A stretch of DNA of 64,000 bases from Odoribacter lunatus (GTDB taxonomy: Bacteria > Bacteroidota > Bacteroidia > Bacteroidales > Marinifilaceae): assembly GCF_943193135.1 (NCBI RefSeq), contig NZ_CALPCZ010000001.1, forward strand, positions 248,001-312,000, given 5' to 3'. The notes under the pieces are model-generated. The model saw only the letters and a list, made by a program, of their open reading frames with translations, had not been told where the DNA came from and did no database searches. The position numbers and the translations under genes were made by a program. Shown piece after piece: positions 54,038 through 61,767 of this stretch; the stretch's first letter is position 1; the number at the start of each line of letters is the position of its first letter.

Positions 54038-56630
54038 GCTTGCGTACGGCTTCTCCGCACCACAGGACAAGGGAGGTCGAGCCGATGATATACGCCCAGT
54101 CGCACCCGCTTAGCGGTACGGTACGGAATACCTCGCCTCCGAATTTCACTATCAGGAATTGTCCCACCGGAATAACAACCATGATTATCAGAAAACCTGT
54201 ACTGCGGCGTATGTTCCGGAAAGCGGAACCGGACAGGAATGCCTTGGCGTTGAACATATTCCAGAATTGCAGAAAAACGAAAGTCGTGAAGAATACGGAC
54301 AGGTTGTATGGAGAGATGCTTCCCGTTGCATCCGTAAAGTAGTATTTCAGTCCCAGCAGGAACAGGGCAAAGGTGAGCCCGATACCGATAATCCGGGTGC
54401 GCATGCCTGCGGAAATGATGAAATCGCCTGCTTTGCGGGGCCGTTCGTTCATTACCCCCGGATCGGGAGGGAGAGAAGCGAGCGCGGCAGCGGCGAATGT
54501 GTCGATAATCATGTTCACCCACAGCATTTGCGTGACCGTCAGCGGCATTTCGTGCCCGAAAACGGATCCTAACAGCACAATCAGCAAGGCCGAAAGGTTT
54601 ATCGTAAGCTGAAAGAGGATAAAACGCTGGATATTGCGGTACAGGGAACGCCCCCACATAACGGCAGTGGCGATGCTGTGGAAGGAATCGTCCAGCAGGG
54701 TGATGTCGCTGGCTTCCTTTGCCACGGAAGTACCGGAACCCATCGACAGTCCCACATCGGCATAATTGAGGGCGGGGGCATCGTTGGTTCCGTCTCCGGT
54801 TACCGCCACAACGGCTCCGTTTTGCTTGAGGAGCTGAACCAGCCGCTGCTTGTCCGTCGGTCGGGCACGGCACATGATTTTCAATTTCCCGATTCGCTTC
54901 CGGGCTTCGTCGTCCGACAGGCGTTCAAAGTCGCTTCCCGTAATGAGTTGCCCGTCGCCGTCCTGTTCCTGCCATATTCCGATTTGCCGTGCTATTTCAC
55001 GGGCAGTGGCAGGAGTGTCACCTGTCACTATTTTGACATCGATTCCGGCGTGCAGGCATTGGGCAATGGCGGCAGGCACTTCCGGTCGGATAGGGTCGGA
55101 AATGGCAACTACCCCCAGAAATACCATGTTGTCCGTGTCCGCTTCCCCATAAGCGAATCCCAGGGTGCGCATTGCTTGGTTTTGGTATTGCAACAAACGG
55201 TTTTCTATGGCCGGGCGATAGTCTTCCAATGCTTTGATGCCTGCTTGCGTCAATATCCGCCTGCATCGGCCGAGAACGATTTCCGGCGCACCTTTCATAT
55301 AGAGCCGTTTCGCACCCGATGTAGTGCGTATGAGGGTCGTCATGTATTTGCGTTCCGTGGAAAAAGGAAGCTGCTCGATGATTTCCGCGTTCTCCCGCAG
55401 CTCCATGTAGTTTACACCCTGTTTCTGCAACCATAGCAGCAAGGCCGCTTCGGTGGGATTGCCCAATGGTTTGACGTTGTGCGGGTCGGAAAAGTCGAGG
55501 TAAGCGGTGGAGTTTACACAGATACCCTCTTTTACCAGTAGGGATGCCTCGTCCGTTCCCAGCTTTCCGTCGGGCAATGTATCGAAATCGGCACGGCAGA
55601 CCTGCATCCGGTTTTGGGTCAGCGTGCCCGTTTTGTCCGTACAGATGACGGTCGTAGCACCCATCGTTTCGCAGGCGTGCATCTTGCGTACCAGGTTGTT
55701 CGTCTTGAGCATTTTGCGCATGCTTAGCGCCAGACTTAGCGTCACACTCATGGGCAGTCCTTCGGGAACGGCAACGACAATCACGGTGACGGCTACCATG
55801 AAGTAGCGCAGGATACGTCCCGCCGTGTCCAGCGTAAAGAGATTATCGCTCTGAATAACTCCCGAAAGGATGTCTTTGCACAGTAAGATTGCGAATGTAG
55901 CAATAGCAACAATAAAGCCGGCAATGCTGATAAGCCGGGCCAGTTTCTCCAGTTGCTGACTAAGAGGGGTTTTGTCGTCGGTGATTTCCGTGGATTTGCG
56001 CGCCACTTTCCCGAATTCCGTGCGGTCGCCTACGCTTTGTATTTTATAGATGCAATGTCCGTTTACAAGAGTCGTGCCCCGGTATATCCGGTTGGAGGGA
56101 TATGTTGCATCATGGTCGAAAGCCGCCGGATCCGTTGTCTTGTCCGTCACCGGTTCGCCGGTCAGCGTCGATTCATTGACCTGCAACGACACAGCTTCCA
56201 GCAGTTCCCCGTCGGCGGGTATCTCTTCTCCCGTTTCGAGAATCACGATATCGCCTACCACCAGGTCTTTTTTTAAAGCTTCCTGCACCTGACCGTTGCG
56301 GATGACTTTGTAAAGTACGTCTTCATTAATTTGGTTGAGCAATTCAAATTTCCGGTTGGCATCCAGCTCAAACCAGAAACCGACACCTGTCGCCAGAAAA
56401 ATAGCGCTGAAAATACCGATGGTCTCCGCATATTCATGGTGAACGATGGAAATCACCAGCGAAAGCGTCGCCGCCACCAACAGAATCCGGATAATGGGGT
56501 CCCGGAACTTTTCCAGAAACAATTTCCAAAGGGGCGTTCGGGCAGGAGGGGTAAGTACATTGGCACCTTCCTTTTCCCGGCTTTGCCGTACTTCCGAATC
56601 ATTTAAACCGGAGTAGTGTTTCGTTTCCAT
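54006..56630 (-). CDS. Calcium-translocating P-type ATPase (PMCA/SERCA-like, type II)
   Basis: 874 residues. The phosphorylation site is CTDKTGTLTQNRM, the N-domain has KGAPEIVLGRC, the hinge MVTGD-like KIVTGDTPATA and GDGTNDAPALNYADVGLSMG follow. The M4 helix reads VAVPEGLPMSV, the calcium-site signature of type II pumps; the helices near the end continue as WVNMIIDTFAAAALA with an M6-like Asp. The sequence begins with the HYSGLNDSEVRQSREKEGANVL cation-ATPase N domain. Likely exports Ca2+ (or another divalent cation) across the inner membrane. Transcribed alone. Confidence 0.93.
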   Translation of the reverse strand: METKHYSGLNDSEVRQSREKEGANVLTPPARTPLWKLFLEKFRDPIIRILLVAATLSLVISIVHHEYAETIGIFSAIFLATGVGFWFELDANRKFELLNQINEDVLYKVIRNGQVQEALKKDLVVGDIVILETGEEIPADGELLEAVSLQVNESTLTGEPVTDKTTDPAAFDHDATYPSNRIYRGTTLVNGHCIYKIQSVGDRTEFGKVARKSTEITDDKTPLSQQLEKLARLISIAGFIVAIATFAILLCKDILSGVIQSDNLFTLDTAGRILRYFMVAVTVIVVAVPEGLPMSVTLSLALSMRKMLKTNNLVRKMHACETMGATTVICTDKTGTLTQNRMQVCRADFDTLPDGKLGTDEASLLVKEGICVNSTAYLDFSDPHNVKPLGNPTEAALLLWLQKQGVNYMELRENAEIIEQLPFSTERKYMTTLIRTTSGAKRLYMKGAPEIVLGRCRRILTQAGIKALEDYRPAIENRLLQYQNQAMRTLGFAYGEADTDNMVFLGVVAISDPIRPEVPAAIAQCLHAGIDVKIVTGDTPATAREIARQIGIWQEQDGDGQLITGSDFERLSDDEARKRIGKLKIMCRARPTDKQRLVQLLKQNGAVVAVTGDGTNDAPALNYADVGLSMGSGTSVAKEASDITLLDDSFHSIATAVMWGRSLYRNIQRFILFQLTINLSALLIVLLGSVFGHEMPLTVTQMLWVNMIIDTFAAAALASLPPDPGVMNERPRKAGDFIISAGMRTRIIGIGLTFALFLLGLKYYFTDATGSISPYNLSVFFTTFVFLQFWNMFNAKAFLSGSAFRNIRRSTGFLIIMVVIPVGQFLIVKFGGEVFRTVPLSGCDWAYIIGSTSLVLWCGEAVRKLRPVFCKRNT

Positions 56631-56741
56631 ATCTTGGTTTAACTTGAAGCGTAGATAAGAGTTGTTTATTATCGCTTAAAGAGTCATACTATATACTATA
56701 ATACCTCTTGCAAAGATACGAAAAACCGAAAAATTCATAGA

Positions 56742-57089
56742 TTATTTAGTGTCAATTATTTCCCAATGCCCTTGTTTGCGGCCTCCGATGCGTTTCAGAA
56801 TACCAAGTTTTTGCAACCGGGCAAGATTATACTTTACACCGTTTTCTGTGATTTGGGGGATAGAATCACTTATTTCTTTTCTTGTTACAGATGGATTTTG
56901 TTTGACATACGCTAAAATAGCTTGTTGCTGATCTGTCAGACGTTTAGTAGTCTTTTGGGTAGTCTTTTGAGTAGTCTTTTGGGTAGTCTTTTGGGTAGTC
57001 TTTTGGGTAGTCTTTTGAGTAGTCTTTTGGATAGTTTTTTGGATAGTTTTTTGGATAGTTTTTTGGGTGGTTGTGGTAACCAGAAATAA
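56742..57089 (-). pseudogene. 3' remnant of an AAA_4/Schlafen-like regulator gene (winged-helix C-terminus)
   Basis: A minus-strand open frame of 115 residues without any Met. It starts just after an in-frame TAA (57090-57092) with LFLVTTTTQK, continues as ten TTQK/TIQK repeats, and ends in a winged-helix domain: RLTDQQQAILAYVKQNPSVTRKEIS, then ENGVKYNLARLQKLGILKRIGG and HWEIIDTK before the stop at 56742. The Thr-Gln-Lys linker followed by a C-terminal winged helix is typical of divergent AAA_4 (AlbA_2/Schlafen-like) ATP-binding proteins of Bacteroidota. The catalytic N-terminal part is absent, so this is a truncated gene, cut about 90 bp from the inverted-repeat promoter segment of the second HU/DUF4469 gene. 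Confidence 0.75.
56951..57070 (-). repeat. Ten 12-bp tandem repeats coding TTQK/TIQK
   Basis: Ten units of the form TCTTTTGGGTAG (plus strand) run without interruption from 56951 to 57070; the right-hand units differ by GGATAG or TTTTTTG variants. They encode the linker of the remnant gene. Confidence 0.9.
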
Positions 57090-57175
57090 TTAGCCCGGTT
57101 TTGCCCAAAAAAAGGCTGTTTTTTTATAGTAAAAAACCTGATGGAAGAAATTGGGAATCAATACGATACATGACC

Positions 57176-57313
57176 AAAAAAAGGGTACGTTTTTTTAAGC
57201 TGACTTTCGCCTGAAGACCAAAAAATGTAACGTATTGATTTACTTTAAGAAATATTTTTTACTTTTGCCGCCAAATCACGAAAATCGTGGCCATTTTAAA
57301 CGTACGTTTTTTT
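57176..57313. promoter_or_regulatory. 138-bp inverted-repeat-bounded promoter segment, locus 2 (candidate invertible promoter)
   Basis: Left arm 57176-57198: seven A, GGGTACG, then T-rich; right arm 57293-57313: ATTTTAAACGTACG and seven T. The outer ends are 138 bp apart, as at 1595-1732, and the left arm is again preceded by ATACATGACC. Both arms carry C where both arms of locus 1 carry G (GTACG versus GTAGG), so the arms match each other within each locus. The interior is otherwise diverged from locus 1. It holds a rightward promoter box (57260-57267) and a small dyad CACGA/TCGTG (57277-57289). Inference: the same invertible element in the ON orientation. Confidence 0.6.
57260..57267 (+). 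promoter_or_regulatory. Rightward -7 promoter box of the second HU/DUF4469 gene
   Basis: TACTTTTG matches TAnnTTTG exactly and faces the gene at 57369; a -33 element is weak (TTTA at 57239-57242). Confidence 0.55.
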
Positions 57314-57368
57314 ATGGTAAGATTCAGGTAACATCCGCTTAACCACCGGATATAAACAACTATAAATC

Positions 57369-58091
57369 ATGGCAGAAAATACCATTTTATCAGTGGATTT
57401 GTATGACAATATTTTGACATCCGATCCAAACGACTACAGCGGTCGAGTAAACATTACAGGTACGGTGCGCAATGCGGATATTGCCGCGCGGATTGTGGCG
57501 GAACGTACGGAGTACCGAAAAGAGACGATTGAACATATTCTGAATCTGGCTGACCAGAAAAAGATTGAGGCGATAGCCCAAGGCAAGAGCCTTGTAGACG
57601 GGGTGGGACAATATCTGTTGAATGTCAGCGGTTCTTTCATCGGCACCCAGCCGGTGTTTGACCCCAAAGTACACAAGTTTGGTGTTACCTATACACCGGG
57701 TAAGTTATTGCAGGAGGCCATGAAGAAATTGAGCGCGCGCCTGCAGATTGCCCAGGTGGGACCGGCTATCAATGATATTACCGATTCCACGACCGGCAAA
57801 GTGAGTGAAATGCTGACACCCGGCGGACCTGCAATTATCACGGGCAGCGGCATCCTGCTCAAAGGGGACGACCCTGCCGTAGGCGTTTATTTCAAACCGG
57901 ACGGAGAGGGTGAAGCCAAGAAAGTAGACCTCGTTATAGCCAACACGAAATCACAGATTATTATTTCCATACCCACATTGGCTCCGGGACAATACCGTTT
58001 GAGCGTCACTACACAGGCAGGTGCCAACTATCAGATATTGAAAACGCCCCGCACGTATGAATTTCCCATTTTACTGACTGTAGGTGCTTAA
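57369..58091 (+). CDS. HU-like DNA-binding domain protein with C-terminal DUF4469 (paralogue 2)
   Basis: 240 residues with the same two-domain layout as the gene at 1826: HU/IHF-like N-terminal part (about 1-125; SGRVNITGTVRNADIAARIVAERTEYRKETIEHILNLADQKKIEAI, then KFGVTYTPGKLLQEAMKKL) and an Ig-like DUF4469 domain (about 135-240; ITGSGILLKGDDPAVGVYFKPD, SQIIISIPTLAPGQYRLSVTTQAG). The strand PALxPGxYxLxVTTQ is shared with paralogue 1. DNA binding is presumed from the family; the role is unknown. It lies 55 bp downstream of the inverted-repeat segment, in a short leader without a Shine-Dalgarno site. The zinc-ribbon protein gene follows after 46 bp and is probably co-transcribed. Confidence 0.85.
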   Translation: MAENTILSVDLYDNILTSDPNDYSGRVNITGTVRNADIAARIVAERTEYRKETIEHILNLADQKKIEAIAQGKSLVDGVGQYLLNVSGSFIGTQPVFDPKVHKFGVTYTPGKLLQEAMKKLSARLQIAQVGPAINDITDSTTGKVSEMLTPGGPAIITGSGILLKGDDPAVGVYFKPDGEGEAKKVDLVIANTKSQIIISIPTLAPGQYRLSVTTQAGANYQILKTPRTYEFPILLTVGA

Positions 58092-58137
58092 TCTTATAGG
58101 TAAATGTATGTGTGACGATTTATAAAAACAAATTCTT

Positions 58138-59706
58138 ATGAACAATTCAGATGAAGTAATTACTTGTCCGTATTGCAGTGAGGAGATTTTCGCTACGGCA
58201 AAAAAGTGCAAACATTGCGGGGAATGGTTAACGGAGGATGCACAAAGGTCTCCTAAAAGTGCAAATGTTTCAACAGAAACTGTCGGAATAAAAAGAGAAG
58301 GACTATTGCGCATTCCCCGAGGCAGTAAGTTTTGGGGATGGTTTGCCGGAATTACAGTATTGTCAACAGTTAGGGTAATTTTACAAGGGAAAGAAGTAGA
58401 TAGTGCTTTATTTACATGGGATTTGCTGTTGTTTTGGGGATTTCTGTTGTTCGTGCAATATATGAAGAACTTCAAACAGGAGATTCCGTTGTTGAAGTTT
58501 TTGCCGTGGTGTTTTTTAGCGAATGCTATTATGGATATTGTTCTGAAGGCTAAAATGAGTGATGAAGACTACTGGCTTTTAAGTACTGTATTGTTCTTGG
58601 GGCTGCTTGTTTTCATATTATGTATTGCCAGGCAGTTGATGAAATTTTCTGAGGAGCCGACAGGGGGAGTGAAAAATTTAGGCAGTTTTATGTTTGTCGC
58701 TTATTTGACTATTATTATTACTTGGCCGTTTTTTGTGTTTTATTATGAGGTTTATGAGGTGTCGGAAGAAAAGTCAATGATTGATTGGATTAACGAAGGG
58801 TGGGACATAGTAGCAGTGTCGATTGTTATTTATATTTTGTTGGCACGAGTGTTTTATAAGGCTCGGCGATATAATGAGTTGCATCTGAGAGAAAAAACTG
58901 TCGAAGTGGAGAAAAGGGTGGAAGACAGAAGGGAAGAGGTACTGTCTGTTCAGTCTCCAGTGGTATTAGAGCAAGAGAATGCAGAAAAAGTCAAAGTACA
59001 GAAGGGGGGAAAAAAGAGACTATCTAAGCATAAAATTGGCATATTCGTTGTGATGTTGCTACTGGTTGCAGCTGGGATTGGGGCGTGGCGTATTTTTGAA
59101 AGTAAGACTCCACACTATTATTTACGTGCAGGAGTAGATTGGATACCCAATAATAACCACACTTGTCATATTGGAATTGTTTCCAATGCAGAGTCGGATG
59201 CTTACTTTATGGAAACGGAGTGGCAAGGAGATTTGATGCTTGCCATTTCAGATGGACCAGGTAGCAAAATAATACCAGTTTTATCTTCCTACGAACTTTC
59301 TCATTCACGGGAGTTTCGTGCTATCACGAATAAATCCTCGGTGGAAGCATATGGTTTTATTCGTTCTGTTTATCCCAGTTCCCGATTGGCGGATGTCGTC
59401 TATTTTGATTTCCATCAGGATGTTGCCAGTGAAGATTTCAGCGTGTATGGAAAAGTAGATATCCGCACGAAAGAATTCACCTTGTACATAGGGACTTTGT
59501 GGGGAATTATCACTAAAGGAAACTATGCGGATTGTTATTTGTGTGAGCGGGAGGGTTTGATGCATATTTTTCGACAATCCGGTATAGGGGAGTCTGCGAA
59601 TCCTGTTGTAAAGTTTAAACTTTCGGATTATATCAAGCATGATAAGAGGGATTGGTATGATTCGAAATTCAGGGAAAGGATTATAAAATGGTTGGAGAAT
59701 CAATAA
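58138..59706 (+). CDS. Zinc-ribbon membrane protein of unknown function
   Basis: 522 residues. An N-terminal zinc ribbon (ITCPYCSEEIFATAKKCKHCGEWL, Cys10, 13, 24 and 27) is followed by a membrane block of about five or six helices (about 60-240), a charged coiled segment (EKTVEVEKRVEDRREEV), another single membrane helix (about 303-322) and a C-terminal extracytoplasmic domain of about 200 residues (HYYLRAGVDWIPNNNHTCHIGIVSNAESD). No family name is recognised. The ribbon should be cytosolic. The coding sequence is more AT-rich and uses more unbiased codons than neighbours, which hints at recent acquisition. A terminator follows, so it ends a two-gene unit with HU/DUF4469 paralogue 2. Confidence 0.65.
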   Translation: MNNSDEVITCPYCSEEIFATAKKCKHCGEWLTEDAQRSPKSANVSTETVGIKREGLLRIPRGSKFWGWFAGITVLSTVRVILQGKEVDSALFTWDLLLFWGFLLFVQYMKNFKQEIPLLKFLPWCFLANAIMDIVLKAKMSDEDYWLLSTVLFLGLLVFILCIARQLMKFSEEPTGGVKNLGSFMFVAYLTIIITWPFFVFYYEVYEVSEEKSMIDWINEGWDIVAVSIVIYILLARVFYKARRYNELHLREKTVEVEKRVEDRREEVLSVQSPVVLEQENAEKVKVQKGGKKRLSKHKIGIFVVMLLLVAAGIGAWRIFESKTPHYYLRAGVDWIPNNNHTCHIGIVSNAESDAYFMETEWQGDLMLAISDGPGSKIIPVLSSYELSHSREFRAITNKSSVEAYGFIRSVYPSSRLADVVYFDFHQDVASEDFSVYGKVDIRTKEFTLYIGTLWGIITKGNYADCYLCEREGLMHIFRQSGIGESANPVVKFKLSDYIKHDKRDWYDSKFRERIIKWLENQ

Positions 59707-59730
59707 TATTTTTATTCGATTAAAGCTATT

Positions 59731-59763
59731 ACGGTGCATTGGAAACGATGCACCGTTTTTATT
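59731..59763 (+). terminator. Intrinsic terminator after the zinc-ribbon gene
   Basis: Perfect 9-bp stem ACGGTGCAT / ATGCACCGT with an 8-base loop and a T-tract. Confidence 0.9.
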
Positions 59764-59920
59764 TATAATCGCAGTATATTGCCACCGCCTCATTTCGGTG
59801 GTATGGTAGAGCCGGCTTTCGGCAGGTAGATAGCCGAGGGTGAGTGTGGGGTAATCGCCCCTCGTTTCGGTAGATTGTACCAACCGGCAGGAAGTATTTA
59901 CTGAAGTTTTACTTCAAAAT
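59764..59920. other. Non-coding segment with several short hairpins
   Basis: Contains CCACCG/CGGTGG (59783-59800), GCCGGC and GCCGAGGG elements, a copy of CCCCTCGTTTCGG (59857-59869) that reappears in the terminator at 59987-60025, and GAAGT/ACTTC (59903-59915). No convincing ORF; it may be remnant or an unrecognised structured RNA. Confidence 0.4.
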
Positions 59921-59976
59921 CACAAAACAGGTTCCTAAAATGTGGGATTTTGCACAAAACAGGTTCCTAAAATGTG
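59921..59976 (+). repeat. Identical 24-bp direct repeats, each partly palindromic
   Basis: Two identical 24-bp copies (59921-59944 and 59953-59976) lie 8 bp apart. Each begins CACA, has AGGTTCCT at the centre and ends TGTG, so its ends and centre are self-complementary, like an operator half-set or a recombinase site. Confidence 0.85.
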
Positions 59977-59986
59977 AGAAATATAG

Positions 59987-60025
59987 AAAACCCCTCGTTT
60001 CATATACCGAAACGAGGGGTTTTAT
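59987..60025. terminator. Bidirectional terminator between the second islet and ftcD
   Basis: A 15-bp perfect stem (AAAACCCCTCGTTTC / GAAACGAGGGGTTTT) with a 7-base loop; T-rich ends on both strands. It ends the minus-strand transcript after ftcD. Confidence 0.85.
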
Positions 60026-60038
60026 TATGAAGAAAGGA

Positions 60039-61742
60039 TTAAATCTTGCTGTTTACGATTTGGAGTATCTCGGCTTCCAGGCGGTTGGCTTTTTCAACGA
60101 TTTCTTCGCCCTGACGGATGATGTCGGCGGCAAAGGCTTTGTCGTCGAGACCGGCGGCGTTGATTTTGACGTTGAGGAAAGCACCCATCACACCGGCACG
60201 GGCTGCGAGTGCACCGACTCCGGCATCGGTGACGGAATTCGGATTACCGGTTTCCGCCATGGCTTTGGCTACGGACATGCATTCGTAGCAGAGACGTAAC
60301 GTCTTAAAAGGTACTTCGGTAGCATAGCGCGTGGCTTCCTGTACGGCCTGCTGGCGGGCTGCTTTTTCCGCTTCCGTCTTCTTCGGCAGGCCGAAAGCAT
60401 CCATGATGCGGTTGAAAGCGTTTGTATCCTCGTCAACCAATTTGATGAGCTCCGTCTGATAGGCTTTGCCTTTTTCCGCCCAGTCGCTGAATTCTTCCCA
60501 GCGTTCATCCCAGCCGCGTTTGTGGGAAGAGAGGTTGGCCACCATGCTGCCGAGGGCTGCACCGAGGGCTCCCATGTAAGCAGAAATGGAGCCGCCGCCG
60601 GGAGCGGGGGATTCGGAGGCCGTTTCGTCGGCAAAGTCGGTGAGCGCCATGTCCACCAGCTTCTTTTTATCTTTGGCGCCTTCGTCCTCCAAAATGTATT
60701 CGATGATTTTCTTGTGCGGGTCGAAAGGATAGAGCTCGTCGAGACCGAGGGATTTAACGGCGATTTTTATCAGTTCTTTGTCCGAGACGCCGGTGGAGCG
60801 CTGTTGCTTGCGCAGGAAATAGCGTCCTGCATCCAGCATCGCCTGCAAGGGGAGAACACCTACCAGTTCCGAGCCTGTCACACGGATACCGCGGTTGGCG
60901 GCCTTGCGGCACACTTCGTCGAATGCTTCGTGCATGGATGTTACGGAAATATCAGTGAGGTTCATGGAGATTTGGGCGATGCCGTATTCTTCGATAAACC
61001 AGCCGATGGCTTTCACCGACTTCAGCGTGCCGGGAATCATCACCGGCTGTCCGTTTTCGTCCAATACTTTTTTGCCCGTAACGGGATTGCCTTCCCGTTT
61101 CACCCGCCCGCGTTCGCGTACGTCGAAGGCAATGGCATTCGCACGACGGGTAGAAGTGGTGTTCAGATTCACATTGTAGGCCACCAGGAAATTGCGGGCA
61201 CCGACGGCCGTGGCTCCGGTTTTTGCCGTCCATTCGTTCAGTTCGCGGGGGCCGAAATCGGGATGCCATTGTTCGCTGCCGAGACGCTCGCCCAAGGCTT
61301 CGTATTCTCCGGCACGACAATTTGCCAGATTCTTGCGTTCGGGTGCGAATGCCGCACTTTCATAGCAATATACGGGGATGTGCAGCTCTTCTCCGATGCG
61401 TTGCGCCAGTTTCCGGGCATATACCACCGTTTCTTCCATCGTGATACCGGACACCGGTACCAGCGGGCAGACGTCCGTAGCGCCGAAACGGGGATGGGCT
61501 CCTTTGTGCTTTGTCATATCAATCAGTTCGGCGGCTTTCTTCACCGCCCGGAATGCTGCTTCACAAACGGGCTCCGGTTCGCCGACCATCGTGACGACCG
61601 TACGGTTGGTAGCTTTTCCCGGATCGACGTCAATTACGCTGACGCCTTCTACCGTTTTCATGGCATCCGTTATCTGATTGATGATGTGCATATCGTTTCC
61701 TTCACTGAAATTAGGAACGCATTCGATGAGTTGTTTTTTCAT
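60039..61742 (-). CDS. ftcD: Glutamate formimidoyltransferase-formiminotetrahydrofolate cyclodeaminase
   Basis: 567 residues, a fusion. The N-terminal formiminotransferase (about 1-325; ECVPNFSEGNDMHIINQITDAM, DVDPGKATNRTVVTMVGEPEPV, HKGAHPRFGATDVCPLVP) transfers the formimino group from formiminoglutamate to THF. The C-terminal cyclodeaminase (about 365-567; SESPAPGGGSISAYMGALGAALGSMVANL) releases ammonia and gives methenyl-THF. The pair is the bifunctional FTCD form. It follows hutI by 25 bp. The product feeds the folate pool also charged by Fhs at 27310. Confidence 0.96.
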   Translation of the reverse strand: MKKQLIECVPNFSEGNDMHIINQITDAMKTVEGVSVIDVDPGKATNRTVVTMVGEPEPVCEAAFRAVKKAAELIDMTKHKGAHPRFGATDVCPLVPVSGITMEETVVYARKLAQRIGEELHIPVYCYESAAFAPERKNLANCRAGEYEALGERLGSEQWHPDFGPRELNEWTAKTGATAVGARNFLVAYNVNLNTTSTRRANAIAFDVRERGRVKREGNPVTGKKVLDENGQPVMIPGTLKSVKAIGWFIEEYGIAQISMNLTDISVTSMHEAFDEVCRKAANRGIRVTGSELVGVLPLQAMLDAGRYFLRKQQRSTGVSDKELIKIAVKSLGLDELYPFDPHKKIIEYILEDEGAKDKKKLVDMALTDFADETASESPAPGGGSISAYMGALGAALGSMVANLSSHKRGWDERWEEFSDWAEKGKAYQTELIKLVDEDTNAFNRIMDAFGLPKKTEAEKAARQQAVQEATRYATEVPFKTLRLCYECMSVAKAMAETGNPNSVTDAGVGALAARAGVMGAFLNVKINAAGLDDKAFAADIIRQGEEIVEKANRLEAEILQIVNSKI

Positions 61743-61767
61743 ATCGTATTTTTTATTGAATAATCCG

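Noticed and set aside
56951-57070. Regular short repeats as a CRISPR array
   Set aside because: The 12-bp units run head to tail without spacers and encode TTQK on the minus strand.
59305-59883. 192-residue minus-strand ORF
   Set aside because: It overlaps the zinc-ribbon gene on the other strand and its terminator, has no recognisable domain, and has no start context.
60522-61763. Long plus-strand ORF of 413 residues
   Set aside because: It is the antisense shadow of ftcD, whose identity is certain.
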